This document shows, in pieces, positions 51,236 through 60,321 of a stretch of 64,000 bases of DNA. The notes under the pieces are model-generated. The model ran no database searches. It saw nothing but the letters and a program-made list of their open reading frames with translations, and was not told where the DNA came from. The position numbers and the translations under genes are program-made. Positions within the stretch are counted from its first letter, which is position 1. Every line of letters starts with the position of its first letter. The DNA is from Mumia sp. zg.B17 (lineage in GTDB: Bacteria; Actinomycetota; Actinomycetes; Propionibacteriales; Nocardioidaceae). The stretch is taken from contig NZ_JAHWCI010000008.1 in the NCBI RefSeq assembly GCF_019550915.1, positions 186,001 to 250,000 of the forward strand, written 5' to 3'.

Positions 51236-52567
51236 CTAGGTCGCCGCGCTCCCGGAGGGCGGGATGTTCTGGTTGAGGTGGAAGACGTTGTCGGGGTCGA
51301 AGGCGTCCTTGAGGGCAGTGAGCCGGGCGAGCTTCGCGGGTGGGTACGCCCGTCGTACGCCGGCGGCTCCGTCGTCGCTGAGCACGTTGACGTAGACCCC
51401 GCTGGCGAAGTGCTCCAGGCGCGCACCCGCGTCGCGCGCGGACTGCATCCGCGCCTCGTCCTCGGTGGGATCGGTCCACCGGACCGCGGCGACGTACTCG
51501 AACGCCGTACCGCGCTGGCTGTAGGCGGTCGCGTCGTCGGCCACGTCCGCGATCGCGCCACCGTAGGCTTGGAGACTCGCCGCGACGGCGGGGTCTTGCG
51601 CGACCAGGACCTCGATCGCGGCATCGGTGAGCTCACGGAAGTAGTGCCCCTTCCAGTAGCGCCGCAACGAGTGGCCTTCGACGGAGTCGCCGATGCGCTG
51701 AAGGTCGATGTAGGACAGCTCGTCGACACGTCGCTCGAGGGGCGTGTCGAGCGCATCGAGGACGCGTGCGTGCGCTCGCCCCTCCTCGGGGTCACCGATC
51801 CAGACGAAGCCGAGCGTCACGACACCACCTGCGATGTCGGCCGTGTACGTCGCCTGCCGCGGCGCGGTCGCGCTCAGGTCGCGCCACCGCGCGACGGCGG
51901 GTGCCGCACCCGAAGCGGGGAAGTCGAGCTCCACGGTGAGCGCCCGGGTCCCTGTCTCATGCAGCTCGAACTCGAACTCCGTCACGACACCGAAGTTGCC
52001 ACCACCACCGCGAAGCCCCCAGAACAGCTCCGGCTCCTCCTCGGCCGACGCCCGGACGATGTCACCGCCGGCCGTGACCAGCTCGAACGACACGACGTTG
52101 TCGCAGGCCAGACCGTACTGACGGGCGAGCCACCCCATGCCGCCACCCAGCGTCAGTCCGCCGACGCCGGTGTGGCTGACGTTGCCGGCGGTGGTCGCGA
52201 GCCCGTACGGCTGGGTGGCCGCGTCGAGCGCGCCGAGCAGCGCGCCGCCCTGCACCCACGCTCGTCGGCGGTCCGGATCCACACGGACAGCGCCCATCGG
52301 CGTCAGGTCAATCATCAGTCCCCCGTCGGGCACCGCGTGCCCGATCACGCTGTGGCCACCGCACCGGACACCGATCTCCAGGCCCTCCTGACGGGCGTGC
52401 TCGATGGCCGCGGCGACGTCGTCGGGCGTACGGCAGGGCACGATCATCGCGGGCCGGTGGTCCACCATCGCGTTCCAGACCTGACGCGCACCGTCATACC
52501 CGTCGTCGCCTGGTCGCAGGACCTCGGTGTCAGAGATCGGGGTCGACTGTCTCCGGATGGTCGCCAT
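51236..52567 (-). CDS. FAD-binding oxidoreductase, BBE/PCMH type
   Basis: 443 residues. PCMH FAD domain with VRCGGHSVIGHAVPDGGL (flavin site; the histidine can be a covalent FAD anchor), GVGGLTLGGGMGWLARQYGL and LRGGGGNFGVVTEFEF; the berberine-bridge C-terminal element FDPDNVFHLNQNIPP ends it. Such enzymes oxidise sugars, alcohols or natural products with O2. ATG 52567 follows GAGGAG at about eight bases. It lies next to the decayed methyltransferase and may once have worked with it. Confidence 0.92.
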   Translation of the reverse strand: MATIRRQSTPISDTEVLRPGDDGYDGARQVWNAMVDHRPAMIVPCRTPDDVAAAIEHARQEGLEIGVRCGGHSVIGHAVPDGGLMIDLTPMGAVRVDPDRRRAWVQGGALLGALDAATQPYGLATTAGNVSHTGVGGLTLGGGMGWLARQYGLACDNVVSFELVTAGGDIVRASAEEEPELFWGLRGGGGNFGVVTEFEFELHETGTRALTVELDFPASGAAPAVARWRDLSATAPRQATYTADIAGGVVTLGFVWIGDPEEGRAHARVLDALDTPLERRVDELSYIDLQRIGDSVEGHSLRRYWKGHYFRELTDAAIEVLVAQDPAVAASLQAYGGAIADVADDATAYSQRGTAFEYVAAVRWTDPTEDEARMQSARDAGARLEHFASGVYVNVLSDDGAAGVRRAYPPAKLARLTALKDAFDPDNVFHLNQNIPPSGSAAT

Positions 52568-52645
52568 CGGTTCGCTCCTCGCATTCGGCCGTTCTGAGAG
52601 CACTGACCGACGACGACGGCGCAACTCATCGCGTGAGAGTGTCGA

Positions 52646-53338
52646 GTGGTGGACCACAACGTGGACGACGACGACCTCATCATCACGGGCAACCCGTTCC
52701 CGGACGGGATCGACGACCGCCTCTCCGCGCAGCTGGCCTTCATCGCCGAGGCCGACAAGCTCAAGACGATCGTGCGTGCCTCACCGTTGGCGGCAGCTGA
52801 TCGACGGGAGAACGACGCCGAGCACTCGTGGCACCTCGCGCTGATGGTCATGCTGCTCGCGGAGCACGCGAGCGAGCCGATCGACGTCGGTCACACCCTG
52901 AAGCTCGTCATCATCCACGACCTGGTCGAGATCTACGCCGGAGACAGCCCCGTCTTCGACGCAGCCTCGCGCCTCGATCAGCGGGAGCGTGAGGAATCGG
53001 CGGCTGACCGGCTGTTCCCGCTGCTGCCCGCCGACCAAGCACAGGACATCCGGGCGCTGTGGGACGAGTTCGAGGCCGGCGCGACACCGGAGGCGCGCTT
53101 CGCGAAGGCGATCGACCGGCTGGAGCCGATGGTGCTCAACTGGTTCAACGAGGGCGGGACGTGGCGGCTGCCGGGTGCGACCCTCGACAAGATCCGTGCC
53201 CGTGCCGCCGGCGTCGTCGCGGGGTCCACGGCGCTCGGTGATGCGACGGGCATGCTGGTGGACGAGGGCCTGCGCCGCGGGTGGATCCGCGAGCCGGGGT
53301 CCGGGGGCGAGGACTCCGACGTCAGCGGAACGCGTTGA
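52646..53338 (+). CDS. HD-domain hydrolase (YfbR-like)
   Basis: 230 residues. HD motif: RRENDAEHSWHLALM (first metal histidine), IHDLVEIYAGD (HD pair) and a later KAIDRLEP aspartate, as in YfbR-type 5'-deoxynucleotidases and related HD hydrolases. It probably removes phosphate from nucleoside monophosphates. GTG 52646 precedes the conserved region by 45 residues; the ribosome site is weak. Its 3' end overlaps the convergent phosphodiesterase by 17 bp. Confidence 0.82.
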   Translation: MVDHNVDDDDLIITGNPFPDGIDDRLSAQLAFIAEADKLKTIVRASPLAAADRRENDAEHSWHLALMVMLLAEHASEPIDVGHTLKLVIIHDLVEIYAGDSPVFDAASRLDQREREESAADRLFPLLPADQAQDIRALWDEFEAGATPEARFAKAIDRLEPMVLNWFNEGGTWRLPGATLDKIRARAAGVVAGSTALGDATGMLVDEGLRRGWIREPGSGGEDSDVSGTR

Positions 53339-54365
53339 GGCGGCGACTGCGGTTGAACGTCGACCCGGGGACTCGAGGCAGATCGAGGACGTCGGTCACC
53401 AGGTTGGCGAGGTCGCCGTTGCGGATCGGCTGACGCCCGCGGTAGGTCGTGCGAGCCGAGCCGGGGCCTCGGTAGCCACGGCTGAGGCCGTACAGGTTCC
53501 GCCCGGCGGCGACGCCCGGACCCCACACCAGGAACGGCACCCGGTAGTTGGCCGCCCTACGAGCGTCGGCGTGCGTGGCACCGGAGCCGCCGTGGTCGGC
53601 GGTGAGGGCGACGAGGGTGTGCTTGCGCAGCGCCGGCCGGGAACGGACGGTGGACAGGATCCGTCCGAGCAGCCGGTCGGATCGGCGGACCGCCCGCAGG
53701 TAGGCCGCACTCATGAATCCGTGGGCGTGGCCCGCCTGGTCGGGCAGCGACAGGTGGACGAAGGTGAACGTCCGAGGCGACCGCCGCAGCGAGGCGGTCA
53801 CCTTCCTCACGAGTCGGGCATTGTCGGTGTCGACGGTGAAACGGTCGATCTTGGGCTTCCAGCTGCGCTGGAAGAGCGCGAACTTCGTCTTCGTGGAGAA
53901 GAGCGCCGTCGAACGGCCGTGGTCGTGCACGACGTCGAACACGCTGGAGACATACCGGCCCGCGGCACGGTGCACGGTCGTGCCGGTGTCGGTGTTGAAC
54001 GACACGCCGTGCCCGCCGCGGCGCGCGTCGATCCGCCGACCGGTCAGCATGCCTGTGTGGTTCGGCAGCGTCAGGGTCAGCTCGCGCGCGGTACGGGCGT
54101 TCAAGGTGGACGCTCCTTGCCGCATCATCCGGTGGAAGTTCGGAGTGCGGGACCGGCCCAGCACACGGATCGCCCTGGGATTCAGGCCGTCCATCGAGAT
54201 CGCGACGACACGGTTCACCGGGTCGTCGGCTGACCTGCCGGCAGCCGGCGTGACCGTGGGTCGCGCGGTCGAACCAGCCATGTCGGTCTGGGCTGTCGGA
54301 GCTACGAGCAGTCCAACGAGGATCAGCCCGATTCCCGAGCTGACAGCGGCACGCCGAAGCATCAT
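53322..54365 (-). CDS. Exported alkaline-phosphatase-superfamily phosphodiesterase
   Basis: 347 residues. A signal peptide (LRRAAVSSGIGLILVGLLVAPTAQ) is followed by the metal motif AISMDGLNPRA and the nucleophile region RTARELTLTLPNHTGMLTGRR, then metal ligands in SLPDQAGHAHGF and ALTADHGGSG. This is the type I phosphodiesterase/nucleotide pyrophosphatase family. ATG 54365 has GAGGT four bases upstream; a longer GTG start is possible. Substrate unknown; it is oriented with, but 44 bp from, the muropeptide genes. Confidence 0.85.
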   Translation of the reverse strand: MMLRRAAVSSGIGLILVGLLVAPTAQTDMAGSTARPTVTPAAGRSADDPVNRVVAISMDGLNPRAIRVLGRSRTPNFHRMMRQGASTLNARTARELTLTLPNHTGMLTGRRIDARRGGHGVSFNTDTGTTVHRAAGRYVSSVFDVVHDHGRSTALFSTKTKFALFQRSWKPKIDRFTVDTDNARLVRKVTASLRRSPRTFTFVHLSLPDQAGHAHGFMSAAYLRAVRRSDRLLGRILSTVRSRPALRKHTLVALTADHGGSGATHADARRAANYRVPFLVWGPGVAAGRNLYGLSRGYRGPGSARTTYRGRQPIRNGDLANLVTDVLDLPRVPGSTFNRSRRLNAFR

Positions 54366-54409
54366 CAGCACCTCAGTCGTCGATCGAGTTGCTTTCCACC
54401 GAGCCTAGG

Positions 54410-56197
54410 TCAGTTCCTCGACTCCACCCAGCCGTCCGCGACGAAGCGGGCAGCGTCGGACCGCCGTTGGCCGTTGAACAGCGCTCCACCGAGATCCCGG
54501 GCCATCACACCGTCGACGTACACGCCGCGCCCGCGCGACGGGGTCGCGCGCAGGCCGGTGTAGCTCCAGCGGACGTGGGTCGCTCCCGCGGGCAGGGCGG
54601 CGTCCGCCTTCAGCCACTGGCGTCCTTCGAATCCGGAGAAGGTGCCGTCGGTGGACCACCGGTTCTTCCCCGCCCTGAGGTCGAGCGGCAGCAGCTGCCA
54701 GGTCGCACCGCCGTCGGTGGACGCCTCGACCCGACCCACGTCGTAGCCGGCCTCGGTGTCGTACCAGAGCCGGAACGTCAGCCGTGCCCAGTCCTTTGCC
54801 GGACGCGACAAGGGTGCGGTCAGCGTGTGCGTCGTGGTGCTCGGTCGCCCGGCGAACCACGCCGTACGACCGACGGCCGGCCGTACGGGGATGGCGCGGC
54901 CGACGTTGCGGGCGACGGACTGTCGCGCGCCGTTGTTCGAGCCCCACGCGCGGTTGGGGTGGACGCGGTTGGTGAGCAGGACGACGAGCGACCGCGACAC
55001 CGGGTCGAGGACCAGCGAGGTGCCGGTGAACCCGGTGTGCCCGAACGTCACCGGTGAGTCGAGCGAGGCCATGTAGAAGGACTGGTTGAGCTCGAACCCG
55101 AGACCGCGGCGAGATGTGACCGCGGGCGGGATGCCGACGTTCTGGTCGGTGATCGCCTCCCGCATGATGTCCTCGGAGAGGATCCGATGCTTGCCGTACC
55201 GGCCGCCGTTCAGCAGCATCTGGCCGAAGACGGCGAGGTCGCCGGCGGTGGAGAAGAGCCCGGCGTGGCCCGCGACGCCGCCCAGCGACCACGCGTTCTC
55301 GTCGTGCACCACTCCGTGGACCATGCCGCGCCCGATCGACGACATGTCCTCGGTGGCCGCGATGCGCGGGCGCAGCGACTCCGGCGGGTTGAACATGGTG
55401 TCGGTCATGCCCAACGGCTCGGTGATGCGCTCGGCGACGAGCTGGTCGAGCGTCTGGCCGGTGACGCGTTCGGCGAGCGTGCCCAGCGTGATGAGACCCA
55501 GGTCGGAGTAGACGTACGCCGTGCCCGGCGGGGTCACGAGGGTCTGCGCGTAGACAGCCGCGATCCGCGCCTCCGGCGTCGGGTACGCCGAGTAGAGGTT
55601 GACCCAGCTCCGCAGGCCCGACGTGTGGGTCAACAGGTGTCTGACGGTGATCGTGCCCTTGCCGTTCTGCGCGAACTCGGGGATGTAGTCGGCCACCGGG
55701 GTGTCGAGACCGACGACGCCCTGGTCCACCAGCTGCAGCGTCACGACGACGGTGAAGAGCTTGGTGATGGAGGCGAGGTCGAAGATGGTGTCCTCGCTCA
55801 TCGCGATCTGCTGAGCCTCGGGCAGCTCGGTGCCGTCGGCGCTCGCGTAGCGCACCGCGTCGCCCACCGCGCCGTGCTCGACGACGACACCGTCCTTCGC
55901 GACGAGCGCCACGGCACCGGCGTACATGGGGAAGTTCGGGTTCTCGGGCGTGGTGCCGAGGTATGCGACCAGGTCGGGCATGATCCGCTCGATGTGCTCG
56001 GGGAGGAGCCCCGCCTTCTCGGGCGAGCCCGTACGGAGGGTCCGAGGAGGCGAGAACCGGACGTCCTCACCGGTCACGGTCGGCGGCCCGGTCTCGTGCC
56101 CTGGCGGATCGACCGCTCCTGCCGGCGCGGCGAAGGATCCGACGACGACCGCCACCGCGAGTGCCACACCCCAGCTGGTCCGACGTGTACGACGCAT
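54410..56197 (-). CDS. Exported S12 serine hydrolase (AmiE/YbbE-like)
   Basis: 595 residues. Signal peptide RRTRRTSWGVALAVAVVVGSFAAPAGA; beta-lactamase-fold domain (about 40-420) with Ser143-x-x-Lys146 (SITK), YSD (YVYSDLG) and HTG (FGHTGFTG); a C-terminal 170-residue beta-sandwich-like region. It directly follows namZ. In Bacillus the same pairing (namZ with ybbE/amiE) recycles muropeptides: AmiE splits MurNAc from L-Ala. That role is transferred by context. ATG 56197 has GGAGGGGAG upstream. Confidence 0.85.
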   Translation of the reverse strand: MRRTRRTSWGVALAVAVVVGSFAAPAGAVDPPGHETGPPTVTGEDVRFSPPRTLRTGSPEKAGLLPEHIERIMPDLVAYLGTTPENPNFPMYAGAVALVAKDGVVVEHGAVGDAVRYASADGTELPEAQQIAMSEDTIFDLASITKLFTVVVTLQLVDQGVVGLDTPVADYIPEFAQNGKGTITVRHLLTHTSGLRSWVNLYSAYPTPEARIAAVYAQTLVTPPGTAYVYSDLGLITLGTLAERVTGQTLDQLVAERITEPLGMTDTMFNPPESLRPRIAATEDMSSIGRGMVHGVVHDENAWSLGGVAGHAGLFSTAGDLAVFGQMLLNGGRYGKHRILSEDIMREAITDQNVGIPPAVTSRRGLGFELNQSFYMASLDSPVTFGHTGFTGTSLVLDPVSRSLVVLLTNRVHPNRAWGSNNGARQSVARNVGRAIPVRPAVGRTAWFAGRPSTTTHTLTAPLSRPAKDWARLTFRLWYDTEAGYDVGRVEASTDGGATWQLLPLDLRAGKNRWSTDGTFSGFEGRQWLKADAALPAGATHVRWSYTGLRATPSRGRGVYVDGVMARDLGGALFNGQRRSDAARFVADGWVESRN

Positions 56198-56214
56198 CGC
56201 TCCCCTCCGTCCTG

Positions 56215-57525
56215 CTACCGACGACCCCGCACCTGGTGGTAGATGAGGTACTTCTTGCGCGTCCGCCGGAACTCGGCGAGCTCGTCCTGCCAACCGGCGA
56301 CGATCTCGTCGACGTCCCCACCGGCGTCGATGACGAGGCGCGCGCGGTCGGATCCGGTGAGCTTGTCGAGCCAGAACGAGGTGACGTCCTGGCTCCTCCA
56401 TCGGTACTCGGGAAACTCCTGGCGCTGGGTGACGATCATCGCCAGACCCGTGGTGATCGGGTCGAAGGTGTCACGGTCCTCGACGTACACCTGGACACCG
56501 CCGCAGACCTTGTTGGCCTGCTTGGAGATGGTCGGCGTGAAGTACGCCTCGCGGAAGCGCACACCGGGCAGCTCGCGGGCGTTGAGCGCCTCCGCCCAGC
56601 GGTGGTCGATGCCGGGTGCGCCGATCAGCTCGAACGGGCGAGTCGTGCCGCGGCCCTCCGACAGCGCGGTGGCCTCGAACAGCGCCGTACCGGGGTAGAC
56701 GACCGCCGTGTCCACCGTCGGCATGTTGGGCGACGGCAGCACCCACGGCAGGCCGGTCTCCTCGTACCACATGTCGCGGGACCAGTTCTTCATCGGAACG
56801 ACGGTCAGGTCGACCTGCTTGCCGATCGCGGGCGGGAGGAACTCCCCGTTGAAGTACTGCGCGAGCTCGCCGACGGTCATGCCGTGCTGCTGGCTGATCG
56901 GCTTGAGCCCGACGAAGGTCGAATGCTCCGGGTGGAGCACCGGCCCCTCGGCCTGCAGGCCGGTGATCGGGTTGGGGCGGTCGAGGACGACGAACCGAAG
57001 GTCGAGCTCGGCGGCCGCCTCCATGGCGAGGTACATCGTCCAGATGTAGGTGTAGAAGCGGGCCCCGACGTCCTGGATGTCGAAGACGACGGTGTCGATG
57101 CCGGCTGCCGCGAACTGGTCGGACATCCGGGCGGCGTCGTTGTAGGCGTTGTAGACCGGCAGGCCGGTCTTGGCGTCGATGAAGAAGTCCTCGCCCTGGC
57201 CGGCCTGCGAGACGCCGCGGAAGCCGTGCTCGGGACCGAAGACGGCGACGATGTCGACCTGGGGGCTGTCCGCGAGCACGTCGACCTCGTGCGTCAGGTC
57301 GCGCAGGACGCCCGTCGGGTTGGAGATCACCCCGACCCGCTGCCCGCGCAGCTCACGGAAGCCGGCGGCAGCCAGGGTCTCGAAGCCGGTACGAACCTGC
57401 CGGCCCCTCCCGTGACCCACCGGTTTGGCAGCGACGGTCGCACTCGCTGCTGCGTTGGCCGCACCGCCGAGGACCGGCACGCTGGCCACCCCCAGCATGC
57501 CTGCGAGAACATCCCTACGTCGCAT
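56215..57525 (-). CDS. namZ: Exo-beta-N-acetylmuramidase NamZ (DUF1343)
   Basis: 436 residues. Twin-arginine-type signal (RRRDVLAGM, then a hydrophobic run ending GAANAAA), then VGVISNPTGV, FGPEHGFRG (acidic catalytic region), FDIQDVGARFYTYIWTM, LDRPNPI, and LPSPNMPTVDTAVVYPG, all typical of DUF1343/NamZ. It removes terminal MurNAc from peptidoglycan fragments outside the cell. ATG 57525 has GGGGAG upstream. A LacI-type operator-like site lies 25 bp before the start. It heads an operon with the S12 hydrolase. Confidence 0.92.
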   Translation of the reverse strand: MRRRDVLAGMLGVASVPVLGGAANAAASATVAAKPVGHGRGRQVRTGFETLAAAGFRELRGQRVGVISNPTGVLRDLTHEVDVLADSPQVDIVAVFGPEHGFRGVSQAGQGEDFFIDAKTGLPVYNAYNDAARMSDQFAAAGIDTVVFDIQDVGARFYTYIWTMYLAMEAAAELDLRFVVLDRPNPITGLQAEGPVLHPEHSTFVGLKPISQQHGMTVGELAQYFNGEFLPPAIGKQVDLTVVPMKNWSRDMWYEETGLPWVLPSPNMPTVDTAVVYPGTALFEATALSEGRGTTRPFELIGAPGIDHRWAEALNARELPGVRFREAYFTPTISKQANKVCGGVQVYVEDRDTFDPITTGLAMIVTQRQEFPEYRWRSQDVTSFWLDKLTGSDRARLVIDAGGDVDEIVAGWQDELAEFRRTRKKYLIYHQVRGRR

Positions 57526-57550
57526 GGTTTCTCCCCTGCTTGTGGGTGGT

Positions 57551-57565
57551 GAGAAAACGGTTTCC
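57551..57565 (-). promoter_or_regulatory. LacI/CcpA-like operator upstream of namZ
   Basis: The coding strand reads GGAAACCGTTTTCTC, an imperfect palindrome centred on CG at 57558-57559, like sites of LacI/GalR repressors. It suggests sugar (for example MurNAc) control of the recycling genes. No LacI gene is adjacent. Confidence 0.45.
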
Positions 57566-57674
57566 ATCAGGAAGAGCGAGAGCAGAACAGGATTTTCATC
57601 AACTGGCGCGAACGTAGTGGGCGCGTCGTTATCGGGTCAAGAGGTCAGCGTTCGGGCGGCGAACATGCACCGAC

Positions 57675-58073
57675 TCACTGCGTCGATCCCGACACCAACC
57701 AACGGCCGTCCTGCTCCTGCATCCAAAACCCGAGGACTCGTGACCCGTTCTTCGCCTGCACGAGCGCCTCGCCGGACGGATCCCACACAGGGATGTCCAC
57801 CTCGGCCTCAGCAGGCGGCAGTGCCGTCGCCGCGTTCGAAGCCAACGCTGTCAATGCGCGACCACAGTCGGCTGCCTGAGGTTTCGACGTCGACGCGGCT
57901 GCCAGCTCGCGGCGGTAATCGTCCGTCATGTGGCCGCAGGCGGCTTCGTCGCGCTGGTGAACGGCGACGAGCCAGTCTCTGAATCCCGCTTCGACAGCGA
58001 CGTAAGGGTCACCGCCGCAGCCGGACATCAGGACCGCAAGAGCGACCACGGGAACAACATCGACTCGCGCCAC
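57675..58073 (-). CDS. Hypothetical lipoprotein, paralogue of the 62.3-kb copy
   Basis: 132 residues. Signal VVPVVALAVLMSGC with lipobox Cys19, then a domain with EAGFRDWLVAVHQRDEAACGHMTDDYRRELAAA and ending DGRWLVSG, like small secreted folds of the NTF2/SnoaL kind, though I cannot prove this. GTG 58073 is the start; the same arrangement occurs in the damaged copy at 62298-62512, and similarity continues at least 45 bp upstream of both. This copy is complete. Confidence 0.75.
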   Translation of the reverse strand: MARVDVVPVVALAVLMSGCGGDPYVAVEAGFRDWLVAVHQRDEAACGHMTDDYRRELAAASTSKPQAADCGRALTALASNAATALPPAEAEVDIPVWDPSGEALVQAKNGSRVLGFWMQEQDGRWLVSGSTQ

Positions 58074-58136
58074 GGCGACCCTTCCAGATCTGCGGGAGCG
58101 TCATGGTCGCACGGATCACAGCCGAACCGTCGTATT

Positions 58137-59252
58137 TCAGCCGTCGAGATCTGCTGTGCGCGCGGCGAGGTCGGCCAGCAGGGCCGGCATCCCGTCTCGC
58201 TCGTACAAGGCCCGCTGGCGGACGTACTCAGGGGGCTCGACGAGGATCGCCTGCACCGCGTCGAGGAGTCCGCCCGATCCGTCAGGTGTCAGCTGCTTGC
58301 GTGCGTCGTCGAGCGCACGTGCCGCAATTTCACGCATGGGTCGTCGTGACCCGTCCGCATCGACGACCGACGCTTCGAGCCCGTAGCGGCACGCGCGGAG
58401 GTCGTTGGCGATGACGACCTCGTCCGGCAGGTCCTGAAGATCAGGCGACTCCACGGCATGGCGTGCCAGCCCCTGCACCAGGGCGGTCAGTCCGGCGGCG
58501 CGGGCGAGTGACGACTGCGCGTCCATGACCCGCACCTCGATCGTCCCGAGTCGCGGTTGGGGCCGGAGCTCCCAGCACACATAGCTGTAGTCGGGCACCT
58601 CGTGCGCCCACACGGCGAGCTCGATCGCCTCGACGTACTCCTCCCAGGTGGGGAGCGCGGGCGGCATGGTCGTCCGGGGGTACGACCTGAGGATGGCTGG
58701 ACGGACGCAGGCGAGTCCGGAGTCGCGGGCGTGCCAGTACGGCGATCCTGCGGCGAGCGCGCGGAAGACGGACAGGCGGTTGCGCAGCCCGCGGTAGACC
58801 TTCAGGGCGGTGGCCGGGTCCGGCACGCCGACGTGCACCTGGAAGGCCGCGGTCGGCGTGCGCAGCAGGCCGGCGAACTCGCCGCCGATCCGGTCGTACC
58901 GAGGAGACGCCGCAAGGTCCGCCGCGCCGAAGCCGGCGCTCGGGTGGAGGCCGACTGCCATCGGTCGCACGCCCTCGGCGACCAGTGAGCTTCGCAGCCG
59001 TTGAAGCGACCGGTGCACTCCCTCGGCATCCGAGCAGATAGGTGTCTCGAGCTCGATCTCGTCGACGAAGATCTCGCCCTTGAGGGTGCCGTGAGGTCCG
59101 CGTGCGGAGAGGGTGGACATCACCGACTCCGCCGCCGGGCCGAGCATCAACCCTCGCTGGTCGACGAGGAACAGCTCGTCCTCACCACCCAGGGTGAAGT
59201 CGCCCCCTGGGTGCCAGTCGAGGTCGCTGATCTCTGGCGAACGACGAGCCAC
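58137..59252 (-). CDS. ybdK: Carboxylate-amine ligase YbdK / GCS2 family
   Basis: 371 residues. The ATP-grasp-like glutamate-cysteine ligase 2 fold: FTLGGEDELFLVDQRG, FQVHVGVPDPATALKVYRGLRNRL, SPYWHARDSGLACVRP and TIEVRVMDAQSSL. Such proteins join glutamate to an amine (gamma-glutamyl ligases). GTG 59252 has GGGGGAGG six bases upstream and sits just before the conserved start; earlier frames are not conserved. It stands between the lipoprotein copy and the truncated protease. Confidence 0.87.
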   Translation of the reverse strand: MARRSPEISDLDWHPGGDFTLGGEDELFLVDQRGLMLGPAAESVMSTLSARGPHGTLKGEIFVDEIELETPICSDAEGVHRSLQRLRSSLVAEGVRPMAVGLHPSAGFGAADLAASPRYDRIGGEFAGLLRTPTAAFQVHVGVPDPATALKVYRGLRNRLSVFRALAAGSPYWHARDSGLACVRPAILRSYPRTTMPPALPTWEEYVEAIELAVWAHEVPDYSYVCWELRPQPRLGTIEVRVMDAQSSLARAAGLTALVQGLARHAVESPDLQDLPDEVVIANDLRACRYGLEASVVDADGSRRPMREIAARALDDARKQLTPDGSGGLLDAVQAILVEPPEYVRQRALYERDGMPALLADLAARTADLDG

Positions 59253-59403
59253 TGAGGGCCTCCCCCTGATGCGTACGGACTTCCTGATGAGAGGTACCCC
59301 CGTCAGCCGCCCGCAACCGCCGACGATCGGCTCTCCCTTCTCTTGACGCGTCCCGCACCCGGCGTGAAGGTGGAAGTCCATCCCGCTGGCCCCAGGAGTC
59401 GAA

Positions 59404-59967
59404 ATGCACCGTCGCCTGCTCGCTCTTCTTCTCCTCCTCACCTTCGGCATGGGCTCGGCGGTGGTCGTCGGATCACCGGCGACGGCGATCATCAACGGCA
59501 CCCTCGACGGCGAAGGGCATCCAGCGGTCGGCGGGCTCGTCTCCCCGACCCAGTACTCCGACGGCACCTGGACCTATTGCTCCGGCACACTGATCTCGCC
59601 GACCGTCTTCCTCACCGCCGCACACTGCGGCGCCGAGGGCGAGCGGGTCGCCGTGACGTTCGACAGCGACTACGAGCGCGGCGACCCCATCTATGACGGA
59701 ACGTTCCACGCCGACCCGCTCTACCCGGGCAACCAGAGCGACGCGCACGACATCGCCGTCGTCGTCTTCGACGAGCCCGTCGAGGGAATCACTCCCGCTC
59801 AGCTGCCCGAGGCCGGCTCACTCTCTGACCTCCCTCGGAAGCAGCGGTTCACGTCCGTGGGGTACGGCGCGTACGAGGTGACCAACGGGCCCGGAGGCCA
59901 CCGCTACCTGTACGACGACCGCCGCATGGTGGCCACCGGCCAACTGAACGCCATCAAGGCTTGCTGA
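59404..59967 (+). pseudogene. Trypsin-like serine protease lacking its catalytic-serine segment
   Basis: 187 residues. A signal peptide (RRLLALLLLLTFGMGSAVVV) precedes IINGTLDGEGHPAVG, His74 in TAAHC and Asp116 in DAHDIAVV. Full-length relatives continue after ATGQLNAIKAC to the GDSGGP serine loop; here TGA follows the cysteine immediately and foreign sequence (an XRE fragment) comes next. The product would be secreted but inactive. The ribosome site CAGGAG and ATG 59404 are intact. Confidence 0.8.
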
Positions 59968-60092
59968 TCCCAGGCCGCACTCGCCGAGAAGGTCGGCTCC
60001 GACGCCCGTCAGGTCTCCCGCTACGAGAACTCCAAGGTCGCCCTCGGTCTCGAAGCCGTCATCCGCGTCGCCGAGACCTTCAACGTCACCGT
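59968..60092 (+). pseudogene. XRE helix-turn-helix fragment
   Basis: In the same frame just after the protease stop: SQAALAEKVGSDARQVSRYENSKVALGLEAVIRVAE is an HTH_3 domain without its first helix. About 41 codons; no start, and it ends at the edge of the toxin remnants. It is a displaced piece, not a gene. Confidence 0.75.
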
Positions 60093-60096
60093 CAGG

Positions 60097-60321
60097 TCAT
60101 TCATCGGGGTCTCTGATGCGGTCGCGAGCGGCCTTCAACCGTTGGAGATAGTCGCCCGCGAAAAGCGTCGGGTTTGCCGACTCCAATGCGGCCTCGAGGT
60201 CCCAGGCCGCCCGCTGCTCGGCCTGATCTACGAAGGTGACCTGCGAAGTCTCGCTGATGCGATGCAGCCATTCGAAGAGAACCAGCACCTCGTCGGCTGA
60301 CAGCTCGATCGAAATCTTGGG
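60097..60321 (-). pseudogene. Immunity-protein remnant following colicin-D-like toxin
   Basis: 74 codons: PKISIELSADEVLVLFEWLHR, then FVDQAEQRAAWDLEAALE and a helical end. It sits where cognate immunity genes lie and is all-helical, as ImmD-type proteins are, but I cannot assign a family. The first codon before PKIS is GTA, not a start, and the gene begins inside the toxin's last codons, so a small deletion removed the toxin tail, the gap and the start codon. A GTG at 60288 might still initiate a shortened form. Confidence 0.6.
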
